From contig NZ_ASRY01000097.1 of NCBI RefSeq assembly GCF_000520815.1, forward strand, positions 1 through 42,691: a DNA stretch of 42,691 nucleotides, written 5' to 3'. A program made the position numbers and the translations under genes. Each line of letters begins with the position of its first letter. Position 1 is the stretch's first letter. Below are positions 25,756 through 34,818 of this stretch, piece by piece. The notes under the pieces are model-generated. The model did no database searches, was not told the DNA's origin, and was given only the letters and a program-made list of their open reading frames with translations. The stretch comes from Paenibacillus maysiensis (GTDB lineage Bacteria; Bacillota; Bacilli; Paenibacillales; Paenibacillaceae).

Positions 25756-26241
25756 TTAAGCATTGCCACGTATCATGGCTGTAACCCCGGTTCGGGTCAG
25801 CTCACGAATACCGTAAGGCTTCAATAACTCGATCATGGCATCTATTTTTTCCGTATCGCCAATGACCTGAACGATCAAGCTCGTCGTTCCAACATCAATT
25901 ACAGCTGCTCTGAACGTTTCTACCACGCCCATAATCTCTGGCCGCTGAGGCGGTTCTGCCTTTACCTTTATCATCGCCAATTCCCGAGCAACCATCGGCT
26001 TGGAACTGAGATCGATGACCTTGATCACATCAACCAGCTTGTAAAGCTGCTTTTCAATCTGCTCCAGGTTGTTCTCATCTCCTACAGTCACAATGACCAT
26101 ACGGGATAATCCGGCTTCTTCCGATTGACCCACGGTTATGCTCTCAATGTTAAAACCACGGCGACCGAACAGGCCGGACACACGCTGCAAAACGCCAGGA
26201 TGATCATTTACCAGTACAGCAATGGTATTTTTAGTCGTCAT
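25756..26241 (-). CDS. ilvN: Acetolactate synthase regulatory (small) subunit
   Basis: A 161-residue subunit of acetohydroxyacid synthase. The N-terminal ACT domain (residues 5-75; VLVNDHPGVLQRVSGLFGRRG) binds valine for feedback control. The C-terminal half (VMGVVETFRAAVIDV type) is the ALS_ss_C domain. ATG 26241 begins one base after the ilvB stop, with its GGGGGAC site inside the ilvB end, so the two subunits are translationally coupled. B. subtilis calls the gene ilvH. Confidence 0.96.
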   Translation of the reverse strand: MTTKNTIAVLVNDHPGVLQRVSGLFGRRGFNIESITVGQSEEAGLSRMVIVTVGDENNLEQIEKQLYKLVDVIKVIDLSSKPMVARELAMIKVKAEPPQRPEIMGVVETFRAAVIDVGTTSLIVQVIGDTEKIDAMIELLKPYGIRELTRTGVTAMIRGNA

Positions 26242-26242
26242 T

Positions 26243-27988
26243 TTACTCGTCCCCCATCAGCATTTGATCAATTGTCGAACCTTGCGTCACCATCGGATAT
26301 ACATTCTCTTCCTTGCTGACTACAAACTCGACAACGACCGGTCCGGGTGTATCAAGCGCCTCCTGCCAAGCCCGACGTGCCTCTTCCTTATTCGTAGCAC
26401 GCAGTCCTTTTACGCCGTATGCCTCAGCCAGTTTAACAAAATCCGGGCTTCCGGCCAGATCAATGTGACTATACCGATTGTCATAGATCAGTTCCTGCCA
26501 TTGTCGAACCATCCCCAGCACCTGATTGTTGATGATTACGATTTTGACCGGGATGTTATTGATTGCACAAATGGCCAGCTCCTGCGAACACATCTGCATG
26601 CCGCCGTCTCCGTTAATCGAGATCACCAGTCTGTCGGGATTCGCCATCTGAGCGCCGATCGCGGAAGGGAAACCAAATCCCATCGTACCCAGTCCACCGG
26701 ATGTTACCCATGAGCGCGGCTGATTGAATTTATAATACTGCGCCGCCCACATTTGATGCTGACCCACGTCCGTCGTTACGATTGCGCCGCCTTTGGTTGT
26801 TTCATCCAGCAGCTCGACAACCCATTGTGGCTTAAGCACTGTATCCGAATCCTTATAAGAATAAGGCTTCTCATTTTTCCATTGTTGAATTTGCGCTCTC
26901 CATGCATCCGCTCGATTCGCGCGTTTCACATCCTGATTCAGCAATTCCAGTACCGCCTTCACATCCCCTACAATCGGAATGTCTGTCGGTACGTTTTTAC
27001 CGATTTCAGCAGGATCGATATCAATATGGACGATTTTGGCGTGAGGAGCAAAGCCGTCCAGCTTGCCTGTCACCCGGTCATCAAAGCGGGCACCGATACA
27101 AATTAGCAAATCCGACTGTTGAATCGCCTGATTGGAGGTGTACGTTCCGTGCATCCCCGGCATTCCCGTCCACAGTTCATGACCACTTGGGAAACCGCCC
27201 AATCCCAGCAATGTTGTCGTAATCGGAATTTCCGTTTTGCGAACAAACTCGTAAAGTGCCTCATGTCCGCCGGAGTATACAACCCCGCCACCTGCCAGAA
27301 TAAATGGGCGTTCCGCTTCAGCAATAGCCTGAGTCAGCTTGTCTAGCTGAATTTTGTTTGGCAATACCTTCGGGTTATAACCTCGCATGGTTACAGGTCC
27401 CGTTTGCGGAACAAACAGCGTTTGGGCTGCTGATATATCCTTCGGAATATCAATCAGTACCGGACCCTTGCGACCCGTGTTGGCAATATGGAACGCCTCA
27501 TGAATGATTCGCGGCAGATCCTCTACATCTCTTACCAGATAGCTGTGCTTCGTAATCGGCATCGTGATTCCCGTGATATCGGCTTCCTGGAAAGCGTCCG
27601 TGCCGATCAGGGAAGATACAACGTTACCCGTGATGACCACTAACGGCACCGAATCCATAAAAGCCGTCGCAATGCCGGTTACCAGGTTGGTTGCTCCAGG
27701 TCCGGAAGTCGCGATACAGACACCGACTTTACCGCTGGCACGTGCGTAACCATCTGCCGCATGAATGGCTCCCTGCTCGTGACGGGTGAGGACATGCTTG
27801 AAATCCTCAAAGCCGTACATGGCATCATAAATGTAAAGCACTGCACCACCAGGGTATCCGAAGACACAATCTACTCCCTCCAGCAACAGGCTACGGAGCA
27901 AGATTTCCGAACCTGTAATCACTTCAGGTTTCATCCACTTTTCACGTAATTCATCGGTTGACCGAACTTCAGGAATTTGTGCACTCAT
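26243..27988 (-). CDS. ilvB: Acetolactate synthase catalytic (large) subunit
   Basis: A 581-residue ThDP enzyme that joins two pyruvates or pyruvate and 2-ketobutyrate. The N-terminal pyrimidine-binding domain has GYPGGAVLYIYDAMY and the catalytic Glu in RHEQGAIHAADGYAR; the FAD-binding middle domain follows; the C-terminal ThDP domain shows GDGGMQMCSQELA with NNQVLG. It is of the anabolic, FAD-containing type and is partnered by ilvN. ATG 27988 has GGAGGAGG upstream. It is the first gene after a leucine-type T-box leader. Confidence 0.97.
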   Translation of the reverse strand: MSAQIPEVRSTDELREKWMKPEVITGSEILLRSLLLEGVDCVFGYPGGAVLYIYDAMYGFEDFKHVLTRHEQGAIHAADGYARASGKVGVCIATSGPGATNLVTGIATAFMDSVPLVVITGNVVSSLIGTDAFQEADITGITMPITKHSYLVRDVEDLPRIIHEAFHIANTGRKGPVLIDIPKDISAAQTLFVPQTGPVTMRGYNPKVLPNKIQLDKLTQAIAEAERPFILAGGGVVYSGGHEALYEFVRKTEIPITTTLLGLGGFPSGHELWTGMPGMHGTYTSNQAIQQSDLLICIGARFDDRVTGKLDGFAPHAKIVHIDIDPAEIGKNVPTDIPIVGDVKAVLELLNQDVKRANRADAWRAQIQQWKNEKPYSYKDSDTVLKPQWVVELLDETTKGGAIVTTDVGQHQMWAAQYYKFNQPRSWVTSGGLGTMGFGFPSAIGAQMANPDRLVISINGDGGMQMCSQELAICAINNIPVKIVIINNQVLGMVRQWQELIYDNRYSHIDLAGSPDFVKLAEAYGVKGLRATNKEEARRAWQEALDTPGPVVVEFVVSKEENVYPMVTQGSTIDQMLMGDE

Positions 27989-28037
27989 AGGTCATCCTCC
28001 TCCACAAAATTTACACACATCTGACATTTGTAAAAAC

Positions 28038-28404
28038 AAAAAAACCTTCCATCCCTAGAACAGACTTGCTGTTACTGAGGGACGAAAGGCTGTAGCTTCC
28101 GTGGTACCACCCGTGTTTGCCCGATATTTCGCAATATCGAACCTTGGCAGGTACAGAAATCACAAAGGATCTCCATATCTGGCGTCTGTAACGTAGACCG
28201 TACGATTTTCCCTAATAGGTGATTCAGCCCACCGCTAAATATCATCGGGCCCAAATACTTTTCAGGAAAACAGCTCCAAGGTGAGCTCGTTAAAAAGGGA
28301 TTTTGGTGAAGCTTGCAGCTAATGCCTCACTCTCTGAACAAAAGAGCCCTAATCACTTCGTCCTTTTCATTGCCGTTGAGTTCATGTCATTCTTTCAAAT
28401 GTTT
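28038..28404 (-). promoter_or_regulatory. T-box leader of the ilv-leu genes (leucine type)
   Basis: On the minus strand the T-box GGTGGTACCACGG lies at 28099-28112. The terminator has arms CCTTTCGTCCCT (28078-28089) and AGGGATGGAAGG (28045-28056) with T7 (28038-28044). Stem I contains AGAGAG and a candidate specifier CUC (Leu) in ACGAG-CTC-ACC at 28283-28285. Uncharged tRNA-Leu would allow readthrough into ilvB, as in the B. subtilis ilv-leu operon. Confidence 0.93.
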
Positions 28405-28410
28405 AGACAC

Positions 28411-28439
28411 ATTATATGTCCCCCATCTGGGATAGTCAA
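28411..28439 (-). promoter_or_regulatory. Sigma-A promoter of the ilv-leu genes
   Basis: TTGACT (28434-28439) and TATAAT (28411-28416), 17-base spacer, on the minus strand; start near 28404 at the beginning of the T-box leader. Confidence 0.88.
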
Positions 28440-28602
28440 TACCCAGATTTCATAAAAATTTATGTTTTTTCTCCGGGGTACCTCTGAGTCGCACGCTTGC
28501 AAGAGGTATCCGCATATTATAAAAAAGACCACACGGCGAGACTGTGCGCACCTCCAAAGCTGCATCTTGCCTTGCTAAAAGGTTGGAAAAGGAGGCCCAC
28601 TT

Positions 28603-29043
28603 ATGATCCGCAAACGCAGCGCCCAGGATGACAGCATGATCCTTCGCCTGATCGAGCAAGAGCTTGTTCCCCTATCGCATTTAAGCGCGCAAGAAATGGA
28701 TCAAATTCGTAAAGAATTACCCCGGCGCTTAAACCGGGGCATCACTTTTGTCGCTTGCAGGCCGGATAATGCACAGCCTGTCGGCTTCATTCATGTCATG
28801 CTGCATGGAGAGCTGCTGTATATTGATTTGATCGCAATCTCTTCGGCTCATCAAGGTAAGCGATACGGAAAAAAACTGCTGGAGCATGCCGAGCATTACG
28901 GCCGACTGCGGCGCTGCAAGCGGGCTAAAGTCATGGTGGACGAAGACAATATCCGGGGGATCCAATTTTATCTGCGTCATCAATATCACATGCTGCGATA
29001 CGTAGCTCTGAGCCGATGTCACGAACTCGAAAAGTCTCTGTGA
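28603..29043 (+). CDS. GNAT-family N-acetyltransferase
   Basis: A 146-residue single-domain acetyltransferase. The acetyl-CoA site is in the stretch LIAISSAHQGKRYGKKLLEH (motif A with QGKRYG), followed by VDEDNIRGIQFYLRHQY, the usual motif B with Asn and a late aromatic. Substrate unknown: GNAT enzymes of this size modify amines, amino acids, antibiotics or protein N-termini. ATG 28603 has AAAAGGAGG about 7 bases upstream. It is transcribed away from the ilv-leu leader and stands alone. A near-inverted repeat GGGTACCTC/GAGGTATCC lies at 28477-28511 in its upstream region. Confidence 0.85.
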   Translation: MIRKRSAQDDSMILRLIEQELVPLSHLSAQEMDQIRKELPRRLNRGITFVACRPDNAQPVGFIHVMLHGELLYIDLIAISSAHQGKRYGKKLLEHAEHYGRLRRCKRAKVMVDEDNIRGIQFYLRHQYHMLRYVALSRCHELEKSL

Positions 29044-29077
29044 AAAGTATCTTTTTCGGGCTCGTGATTTTGTAAAA

Positions 29078-29425
29078 CTAAAATAAATTAGGGTAAAACG
29101 GATAGCCTACTCCGGGGTATCCCCCGTCTGTATACGGGCCATATCCTGGTCCTCCATAACCTGGACCGTAACCACCATATCCGCCTCCATATCCCCCACC
29201 GTATCCACCAACGTAAGGAGCTGTGCCGATGGCAAGCAAGTCAAACAGCACCAAGGGAATAATTGCCTTTGTCTTTACCTTTTTCTTGCGATCGGGCTGA
29301 AGAATCAGTCGGTTACCCGAAATGCGAATCAGCTTGCCGCTGACCTGGGAACCATCCTTGCGAGTAGCCAGAATGACTTTGCCGACAAGCTTCTCCACCT
29401 GCTTTCTGGTTACTGCCTGTTTCAT
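29078..29425 (-). CDS. Gly/Tyr-rich small protein, function unknown
   Basis: A 115-residue protein in two unlike halves. Residues 1-62 are basic and strand-like (KLVGKVILATRKDGSQVSG, then LIRISGNRLILQPDRKKKV), similar in feel to an Sm-like or KOW barrel. A hydrophobic stretch (AIIPLVLFDLLAIGTAPYV) leads into about 40 residues of GGY/GGG/PGYGG repeats ending in PFYPNLF. Such Gly/Tyr tails occur in spore-coat and cell-surface proteins of Firmicutes; a coat role is a guess. ATG 29425 has AAGGAGG 6 bases upstream; the longer ORF upstream lacks a site. Stands alone between the GNAT gene and the nup block. Confidence 0.75.
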   Translation of the reverse strand: MKQAVTRKQVEKLVGKVILATRKDGSQVSGKLIRISGNRLILQPDRKKKVKTKAIIPLVLFDLLAIGTAPYVGGYGGGYGGGYGGYGPGYGGPGYGPYTDGGYPGVGYPFYPNLF

Positions 29426-29593
29426 CGTATTTCCTCCTTCTTTCTCAACGGATGGACAGATTGAACGGCTCCTTGATAGCTCACCGCCACCACAAAACAG
29501 ACTGGAGCTGACAGGGGCCGAGCGTTCGTCCAATCTGCATAGCACAGTCTATTCCATCCATGCCAGAAGCGTATGTTTGAATGCCTGCACAAC

Positions 29594-29633
29594 CTAAAAA
29601 AATCCGGCACCTGCGAATGCAGATACCGGATTT
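29594..29633 (-). terminator. Terminator of the nup operon
   Basis: On the minus strand AAATCCGG...CCGGATTT encloses an inner TGCATTCGCA and is followed by T7, 58 bases after the last permease gene. Confidence 0.9.
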
Positions 29634-29691
29634 GCGAACAAATGTAATTTTCAGATTTCAAGACAAACAGCTTTCAGCTGCCCATGTAAAA

Positions 29692-30651
29692 TTAGCGCTT
29701 GCTTGGATCATAGAGCTGACCCAAAGCAGCCGGAGCACGCGAGCGTCCTACAGCCGCTACCAGCACAATAATCGTCAGGAGATATGGCAGCATAAAAATA
29801 ATTTCCTGGGGAATACTTTGCGACCATGCGAACAACTGCACATAGTTGCGAATGGCCTGAGAAAAGCCAAAGAACACGGCTGCGCCAAAAGCGCCGAGCG
29901 GATTCCATTTTCCGAAAATCATAGCGGCAATGGCAATATATCCTTGACCGGATACCGTATTATGCGAAAACATATTTGTCGTCGTCAAGGTGATCGTAGC
30001 TCCGCCAATACCAGCCAACGCACCGCTGATCATGACCCCGATATAACGCAGTCGATTTACCTTGATACCAACCGTATCCGCAGCGCCCGGATGCTCTCCG
30101 ACAGAACGCAGGCGCAAGCCGAACGGCGTTTTATACAATGTAAAATAACCAATAATGACTAATAATATGGCCAAATAGGTCGTTGGATAGGCTTGGAAAA
30201 AAGCTTTTCCCAAAATCGGAATATCTACTAGATAGGGAATGGATATTTCGCTAAATCCCTGAATTCGCCCAGTATCGCCATCACCCTCAAATAAAAGCTT
30301 AACCATGTATAGCGTACTGCCTGCCGCCAAAAAGTTAATAACAATCCCGCTAATGACCTGATCGGCTTTAAACGTAATCGAGGCTACAGCATGAATCAGC
30401 GAAACCAGAATACCGAATACCGCCGCCGCCAGCACACCTATCCAAGCGGCAGAGGTTCCCCCAAGCCCTGCTTGTTCCGCATAAAATCCGCCTACACCCG
30501 CCGCAAATGCCCCGAACACCATAAGACCTTCCAGCCCGAGGTTCGTTACACCGGATTTTTCCGAAAAAACTCCGCCGAGAGACGCAAATATAATCGCCGT
30601 CGCAAAAACGAGCGTTGTATGGATTAATTCACCAAGTGTTAACCAACTCAT
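29692..30651 (-). CDS. nupQ: Nucleoside ABC transporter permease (NupQ-like)
   Basis: A 319-residue BPD_transp_2-type permease with about 8-10 membrane helices. Characteristic strings are GLEGLMVFGAFAAG near the N-terminus and the ATP-ase coupling region TPFGLRLRSVGEHPGAADTVGI; the C-terminal helix bundle ends LLTIIVLVAAVGRSRAP. It pairs with the preceding permease to form the channel of a BMP-dependent nucleoside importer; in B. subtilis nupNOPQ takes up guanosine and related nucleosides. ATG 30651 begins one base after the upstream stop, so the permeases are translationally coupled. Confidence 0.92.
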   Translation of the reverse strand: MSWLTLGELIHTTLVFATAIIFASLGGVFSEKSGVTNLGLEGLMVFGAFAAGVGGFYAEQAGLGGTSAAWIGVLAAAVFGILVSLIHAVASITFKADQVISGIVINFLAAGSTLYMVKLLFEGDGDTGRIQGFSEISIPYLVDIPILGKAFFQAYPTTYLAILLVIIGYFTLYKTPFGLRLRSVGEHPGAADTVGIKVNRLRYIGVMISGALAGIGGATITLTTTNMFSHNTVSGQGYIAIAAMIFGKWNPLGAFGAAVFFGFSQAIRNYVQLFAWSQSIPQEIIFMLPYLLTIIVLVAAVGRSRAPAALGQLYDPSKR

Positions 30652-30652
30652 T

Positions 30653-31732
30653 TTACAACACCTTCTCTTTCTTCCGCTTGGAGTAGAGCGGCTTCACAAC
30701 CCAACGTACAATTCCCTGGGCTGCAATAAAGAAAATAATCGAGCCGATGACAACCCGAATAATTTCGGGCGGTACATCCGCGCTAAAGCTCATCCCCGCA
30801 GAACCATACGTAAGCGTTCCGAACAAAACAGAGCCCAGCAGCACACCGAACGGATTATTCATCCCAATGAGCGCCACGGCGATACCGTCAAAGCCGGTTC
30901 CCGGCGATCCTGCCATGACGGATTGATAATGGAATACCCCCAGCACTTCAAAGGCACCCGCCAATCCGGCAAAAACACCACTAATGAACATCGCTTTTAC
31001 GATGTTGCGATTCACATTCATACCTGCATAGCGGGATGCGTCCTGATTAAATCCGACAGCACGCAGCTCATAGCCCTGCTTGGTTTTCCACATGAAAATA
31101 TAGAAAAATACCGCCGCCAGCACAGCAATGACCGTCCCCCAATGAACCCGGGCATTTCCCATCATCTGTGACAGCCATTCAATCGAAATCGAAGCGGAAG
31201 GCTGAATATCCACGGAACGATTTTCACCCTCCAGGAGTGCAAACTGGTTAATCACCAGGTTAGCCAAATACAGACCAATCCAGTTCATCATAATACAGGT
31301 GATAACCTCATTAACGCCACGCTTGGCCTTCAAATAGCCAGCAATTGCTGCCCATAGACCACCGAATACCGCCCCAGCAATGATCGCCAGCGGCGCATGT
31401 ATAATAGCAGGCAGTCCATGCAGCTTGATGCCCACAATCGAAGCAGCCGTCATCCCCACCAGAAATTGACCTTCACCGCCGATGTTAAACAATCCGGCAC
31501 GAGCCGCAAAAGCAAATGCCAATCCCGTCAAGATCAGTGGGGTCATTTCACGGATAGCCTCACCAAAGTTATATGAGTCTCCGTACACACGGCTAAATAG
31601 TGCAGAATACGCCACAATGGGATCGTAGCCGCCAATCAGCATCACGACAGCACCCAGAAGAAGACCCAAAATAATAGAGACCAGCGCCAGAACAAAGGAG
31701 TCTTTTGTAAATATTTTCAATAGGTTAGCCAT
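30653..31732 (-). CDS. nupP: Nucleoside ABC transporter permease (NupP-like)
   Basis: A 359-residue permease of the same family, about ten membrane helices. Seen: EMTPLILTGLAFAFAARAGLFNIGGEGQFLVG, the coupling helix RAVGFNQDASRYAGMNV and the central GFDGIAVALIG. The end is basic (KPLYSKRKKEKVL). ATG 31732 overlaps the stop of the ATPase gene by 8 bases, so it is coupled to it. It should heterodimerise with the downstream permease. Confidence 0.93.
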   Translation of the reverse strand: MANLLKIFTKDSFVLALVSIILGLLLGAVVMLIGGYDPIVAYSALFSRVYGDSYNFGEAIREMTPLILTGLAFAFAARAGLFNIGGEGQFLVGMTAASIVGIKLHGLPAIIHAPLAIIAGAVFGGLWAAIAGYLKAKRGVNEVITCIMMNWIGLYLANLVINQFALLEGENRSVDIQPSASISIEWLSQMMGNARVHWGTVIAVLAAVFFYIFMWKTKQGYELRAVGFNQDASRYAGMNVNRNIVKAMFISGVFAGLAGAFEVLGVFHYQSVMAGSPGTGFDGIAVALIGMNNPFGVLLGSVLFGTLTYGSAGMSFSADVPPEIIRVVIGSIIFFIAAQGIVRWVVKPLYSKRKKEKVL

Positions 31733-33263
31733 TCTCTACTCCTTTCTTCACTGCACTTCCGGCCATCATCAGTCCCAATTCCTGATCATTCGTTTCTTCC
31801 GGCAGCACTTCTCCAACAATCTTACCCTCATAAATGACAGCAATACGATCGGATACATTCATAATTTCATCCAGCTCAAAGGAAATGAGCAATACTGCTT
31901 TTCCTTGATCCCGCTGGGCAATCAGTTGTTTCTGGACAAACTCAATCGCTCCAACATCCAACCCACGTGTAGGCTGAGCCGCAATAAGCAGGTCTGGGTT
32001 TTTATCGATTTCACGCGCAATGATTGCCTTTTGCTGATTACCACCGGATAACGCTCTTGCCTTGGTATGAATATCCGGTGTTCTCACATCAAATTTCTCA
32101 ATGAGACTTTTCGCCTGCTTATCAATAGCCTCTTTGTTCAAAAAGCCATTTTTACTGTAAGGAGCCTGATAGTACGTCTCCAGAACCATGTTTTCGCTCA
32201 TGGAAAAATCGAGTACCAACCCGTGCTTATGTCGGTCCTCCGGAATATGCGAAACGCCTGCCTCTGAAATTTTACGTGGCGACTGATTCGTCATTTCTTG
32301 TCCGAGCAATCGGATGTGCCCGCCATCGACCTTACGTAAACCAGTCAAAGCTTCAATCAGCTCACTTTGTCCATTGCCATCTACTCCGGCGATTCCTAAA
32401 ATCTCACCCGCCTTGACTTGCAGGTTCAGCTCATTCAGAACGCTAATGCCATCCTTGTTTTTAGAGACCACATGGCTCATTTCCAGGACGGTTTGTCCCG
32501 GCTGGGCAGGCTGCTTGTCCACTTTAAAGGACACACGGCGGCCTACCATTTTCTCCGCCAGATCATTTGGAGTCGTTTCCGATGTCTTTACCGTATCAAT
32601 AACCTGACCCCGACGAATAATCGTAACTGTATCTGCAATTTGCATGATTTCTTTAAGTTTATGAGTGATCAGAATAATGGACTTGCCTTCAGCTACCAGA
32701 CGCTTCATAATGTCCAGCAGCTCAATGATTTCCTGTGGAGTCAACACCGCTGTTGGCTCGTCGAAAATCAGGATATCTGCGCCACGGTAGAGCGTTTTGA
32801 TAATTTCCACACGCTGCTGCATGCCGACGGATATATCTTCAATTTTGGCATTTGGATTCACCTGAAGGCCGTACTGCTCAGACAACCGTTGCACTTCGGC
32901 GGCAGCCTTTTTATAATTGATTTTCAGACCTTTGCGTGGCTCCGAGCCCAGGACAATATTTTCGGTTACGGTAAACGGCTGCACGAGCTTAAAATGCTGA
33001 TGTACCATGCCAATGCCTAGATCAATCGCCTTATTGGGGCTATCAATCTGTACTGGTTTCCCACCGATTTCTATCGATCCTTCATCCGGCTGATACAGTC
33101 CGAAAAGAATGTTCATAAGCGTAGATTTACCCGCACCATTCTCACCCAAAAGGGCATGAATTTCTCCCTTTTGCAGCTTGATGCTGATGGAGTCGTTGGC
33201 AACGATGCCGGGGAATCGTTTTGTAATTTGCTTTAACTCAACGACGGGGGTCGCTGCATCCAT
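31725..33263 (-). CDS. nupO: Nucleoside ABC transporter ATP-binding protein (NupO-like)
   Basis: A 512-residue protein of two fused ABC domains (CUT2/ribose type). Domain 1: GENGAGKST, signature ISVGMQQRVE, Walker B ILIFDEPTAVLTP. Domain 2: a degenerate Walker A GVDGNGQSE, signature LSGGNQQKAI, and Walker B LLIAAQPTRGLD in which Gln replaces the catalytic Glu, as in this subfamily, so one site is probably catalytically weak. It energises the two downstream permeases. I chose ATG 33263 because AAGGGTGA lies 4 bases upstream; a GTG at 33281 would precede that site. It follows the lipoprotein gene by 141 bases holding a weak hairpin. Confidence 0.93.
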   Translation of the reverse strand: MDAATPVVELKQITKRFPGIVANDSISIKLQKGEIHALLGENGAGKSTLMNILFGLYQPDEGSIEIGGKPVQIDSPNKAIDLGIGMVHQHFKLVQPFTVTENIVLGSEPRKGLKINYKKAAAEVQRLSEQYGLQVNPNAKIEDISVGMQQRVEIIKTLYRGADILIFDEPTAVLTPQEIIELLDIMKRLVAEGKSIILITHKLKEIMQIADTVTIIRRGQVIDTVKTSETTPNDLAEKMVGRRVSFKVDKQPAQPGQTVLEMSHVVSKNKDGISVLNELNLQVKAGEILGIAGVDGNGQSELIEALTGLRKVDGGHIRLLGQEMTNQSPRKISEAGVSHIPEDRHKHGLVLDFSMSENMVLETYYQAPYSKNGFLNKEAIDKQAKSLIEKFDVRTPDIHTKARALSGGNQQKAIIAREIDKNPDLLIAAQPTRGLDVGAIEFVQKQLIAQRDQGKAVLLISFELDEIMNVSDRIAVIYEGKIVGEVLPEETNDQELGLMMAGSAVKKGVENG

Positions 33264-33344
33264 GAGATCACCCTTATACACTTTATAGTATGTGCTCTAA
33301 TGAGCTGATTGACCGTTATGATCTGTATAACTCCAGACGTAAGA

Positions 33345-33373
33345 ACAAGGCTAGTCTTGTGAACCAGCCTTGT
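33345..33373 (-). terminator. Weak hairpin between nupN and nupO
   Basis: ACAAGGCT and AGCCTTGT form an 8-bp stem followed only by TCTTACG. Placed after a binding-protein gene, it would let part of the transcripts stop so that more lipoprotein than ATPase is made. Confidence 0.55.
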
Positions 33374-33404
33374 CGCCACCTTTATTTATCTTGCAAGCCA
33401 AATC

Positions 33405-34442
33405 TTATTTCGAAGGAACTGTAATTTCGCCCTTAATAATTTTTTGCTTGTATTGTTCTACGAGATCAAGCACATCTTTAGGAACGTTTTTACTGGATGT
33501 ATCCGCCAGGCCGACTCCGTTGTCTTTCAGAGCCAGCGTTTCGATACCGCCCTTAAATTTACCGTCGATGACTTCCTGGGATACGCGTTTTACAGCTTCA
33601 TCTACGCGTTTGACCATTGAAGTCAACGTTACGTCGTCACCAAACTCAAGCGATTGGTCTTTATCTACGCCAATAACCCATACTTGCTGACCTTGTTGCT
33701 TACGTGCGAGTGCTTCGTTAAATACGCCTGTACCTGATCCGCCAGCTGCGTGGAAAATAATGTCCGCACCGCTGTTGTAGATCGTTGCAGCTGCCGCTTT
33801 ACCCAGATCCGGCTTATCAAACGCACCTGTGTAGTTTACTTCCAATTTTGCATTTGGATTTACTGCTTTAATACCCGCTTCGAAGCCTTTTTCAAAACGT
33901 TTGATCAGCGGGCTATCTTGTCCACCCACAAAACCGATTTTGTTTGTTTTGGTGAGTTTACCAGCTACAACTCCCACCAGGAAGGAACCTTCATTTTCAG
34001 CAAAAACAACCGATTTTACATTAGGCGCATCTACGACACTGTCGATGATCGCCAGATTTTTGTCCGGGTTGTCTTTCGCTACTTGTCCAATCGCATTCGC
34101 CAGACTAAAACCAATACCCCAAGTGAGGTTAAAACCACCCTTAACAAATTGATTCAGGTTAGGAATATAATCCTGGTCCGATTTACTTTGCAGGTATTTA
34201 GCCTTGGCGCCTGTTTCTTTTTCAATAGCTTTCAGTGCTTCCCAAGCAGATTGGTTAAACGACTTGTCGTTTACTCCACCTACATCTGTAACCATGCCGA
34301 TTTGGACATTGGATGTTTTGGCAGAACCACCTGCGTCTCCGCCACTTGCATTGGACGCGCCTTGATTTTTGTTACCGCAGCCTGCGATAATGACCGAGAT
34401 CGCTAGCAGCATAACCAAAGACATACTAAACATTTTCTTCAT
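33405..34442 (-). CDS. nupN: BMP-family nucleoside-binding lipoprotein (NupN-like)
   Basis: A 345-residue extracellular binding protein. The signal peptide (MKKMFSMSLVMLLAISVIIAGC) ends in a lipobox with the lipidated Cys22, followed by a Gly/Ser/Ala-rich linker. The mature part starts VQIGMVTDVGGVNDKSFNQ, the signature of the BMP/PnrA family, and continues with IGFVGGQDSPLIKRFEKGF and HAAGGSGTGVFN. It would hand nucleosides to the permeases encoded downstream. ATG 34442 has AGGGGG 12 bases upstream; an upstream extension would disrupt the signal peptide. Confidence 0.94.
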   Translation of the reverse strand: MKKMFSMSLVMLLAISVIIAGCGNKNQGASNASGGDAGGSAKTSNVQIGMVTDVGGVNDKSFNQSAWEALKAIEKETGAKAKYLQSKSDQDYIPNLNQFVKGGFNLTWGIGFSLANAIGQVAKDNPDKNLAIIDSVVDAPNVKSVVFAENEGSFLVGVVAGKLTKTNKIGFVGGQDSPLIKRFEKGFEAGIKAVNPNAKLEVNYTGAFDKPDLGKAAAATIYNSGADIIFHAAGGSGTGVFNEALARKQQGQQVWVIGVDKDQSLEFGDDVTLTSMVKRVDEAVKRVSQEVIDGKFKGGIETLALKDNGVGLADTSSKNVPKDVLDLVEQYKQKIIKGEITVPSK

Positions 34443-34736
34443 GCTGATACTGTTCCCCCTTAGTGTTAGATCCCTGGACTGTCTCTTTTCTCTGAAAATG
34501 GACACGTCATATACGCCATTTACTGTCGAGACAGATCGTACAGAAGACTTACTTTAGAGATTATACAATTATGATCGACTAAAATCTAGATGATTAATAA
34601 CCTTGGGTCAATTTTTTTTGAAACCCTATCAATGTAAGCGCTACACCTATTGCAAAACCCATACATTCTGTCATCACACGTCATGTTTATTCGTATTTTG
34701 AATGATTTGGGCTTTTTCATTTCGTTAAGTATGTAC
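34443..34736. other. Upstream region of nupN
   Basis: No gene. On the minus strand TTGACC (near 34604-34609) with TAGATT 17 bases later is a possible promoter; a TATAAT string lies about 20 bases further downstream. CATTTTCAGAGAAAA (34486-34500) resembles the CodY box AATTTTCWGAAAATT with four mismatches. I saw no purine riboswitch. Confidence 0.4.
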
Positions 34737-34780
34737 AAAAAAAGGCATCCCTACACAGCATACTGCTCGGGATACCTTTT
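34737..34780 (-). terminator. Terminator of infC-rpmI-rplT
   Basis: On the minus strand AAAGGTATCCC...GGGATGCCTTT (one G:U pair) followed by T7, 40 bases after the rplT stop. Confidence 0.9.
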
Positions 34781-34818
34781 CAACCACTTTCGCGGTTTCA
34801 ACGCCTTCATGTCAATAA

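Noticed and set aside
29100..29215. Short tandem repeat or CRISPR-like array
   Set aside because: The repetition comes from Gly and Tyr codons of the Gly/Tyr-rich protein; units are irregular and in frame.
34443..34736. Purine riboswitch upstream of nupN
   Set aside because: No recognisable aptamer core or expression-platform terminator was seen in the leader.
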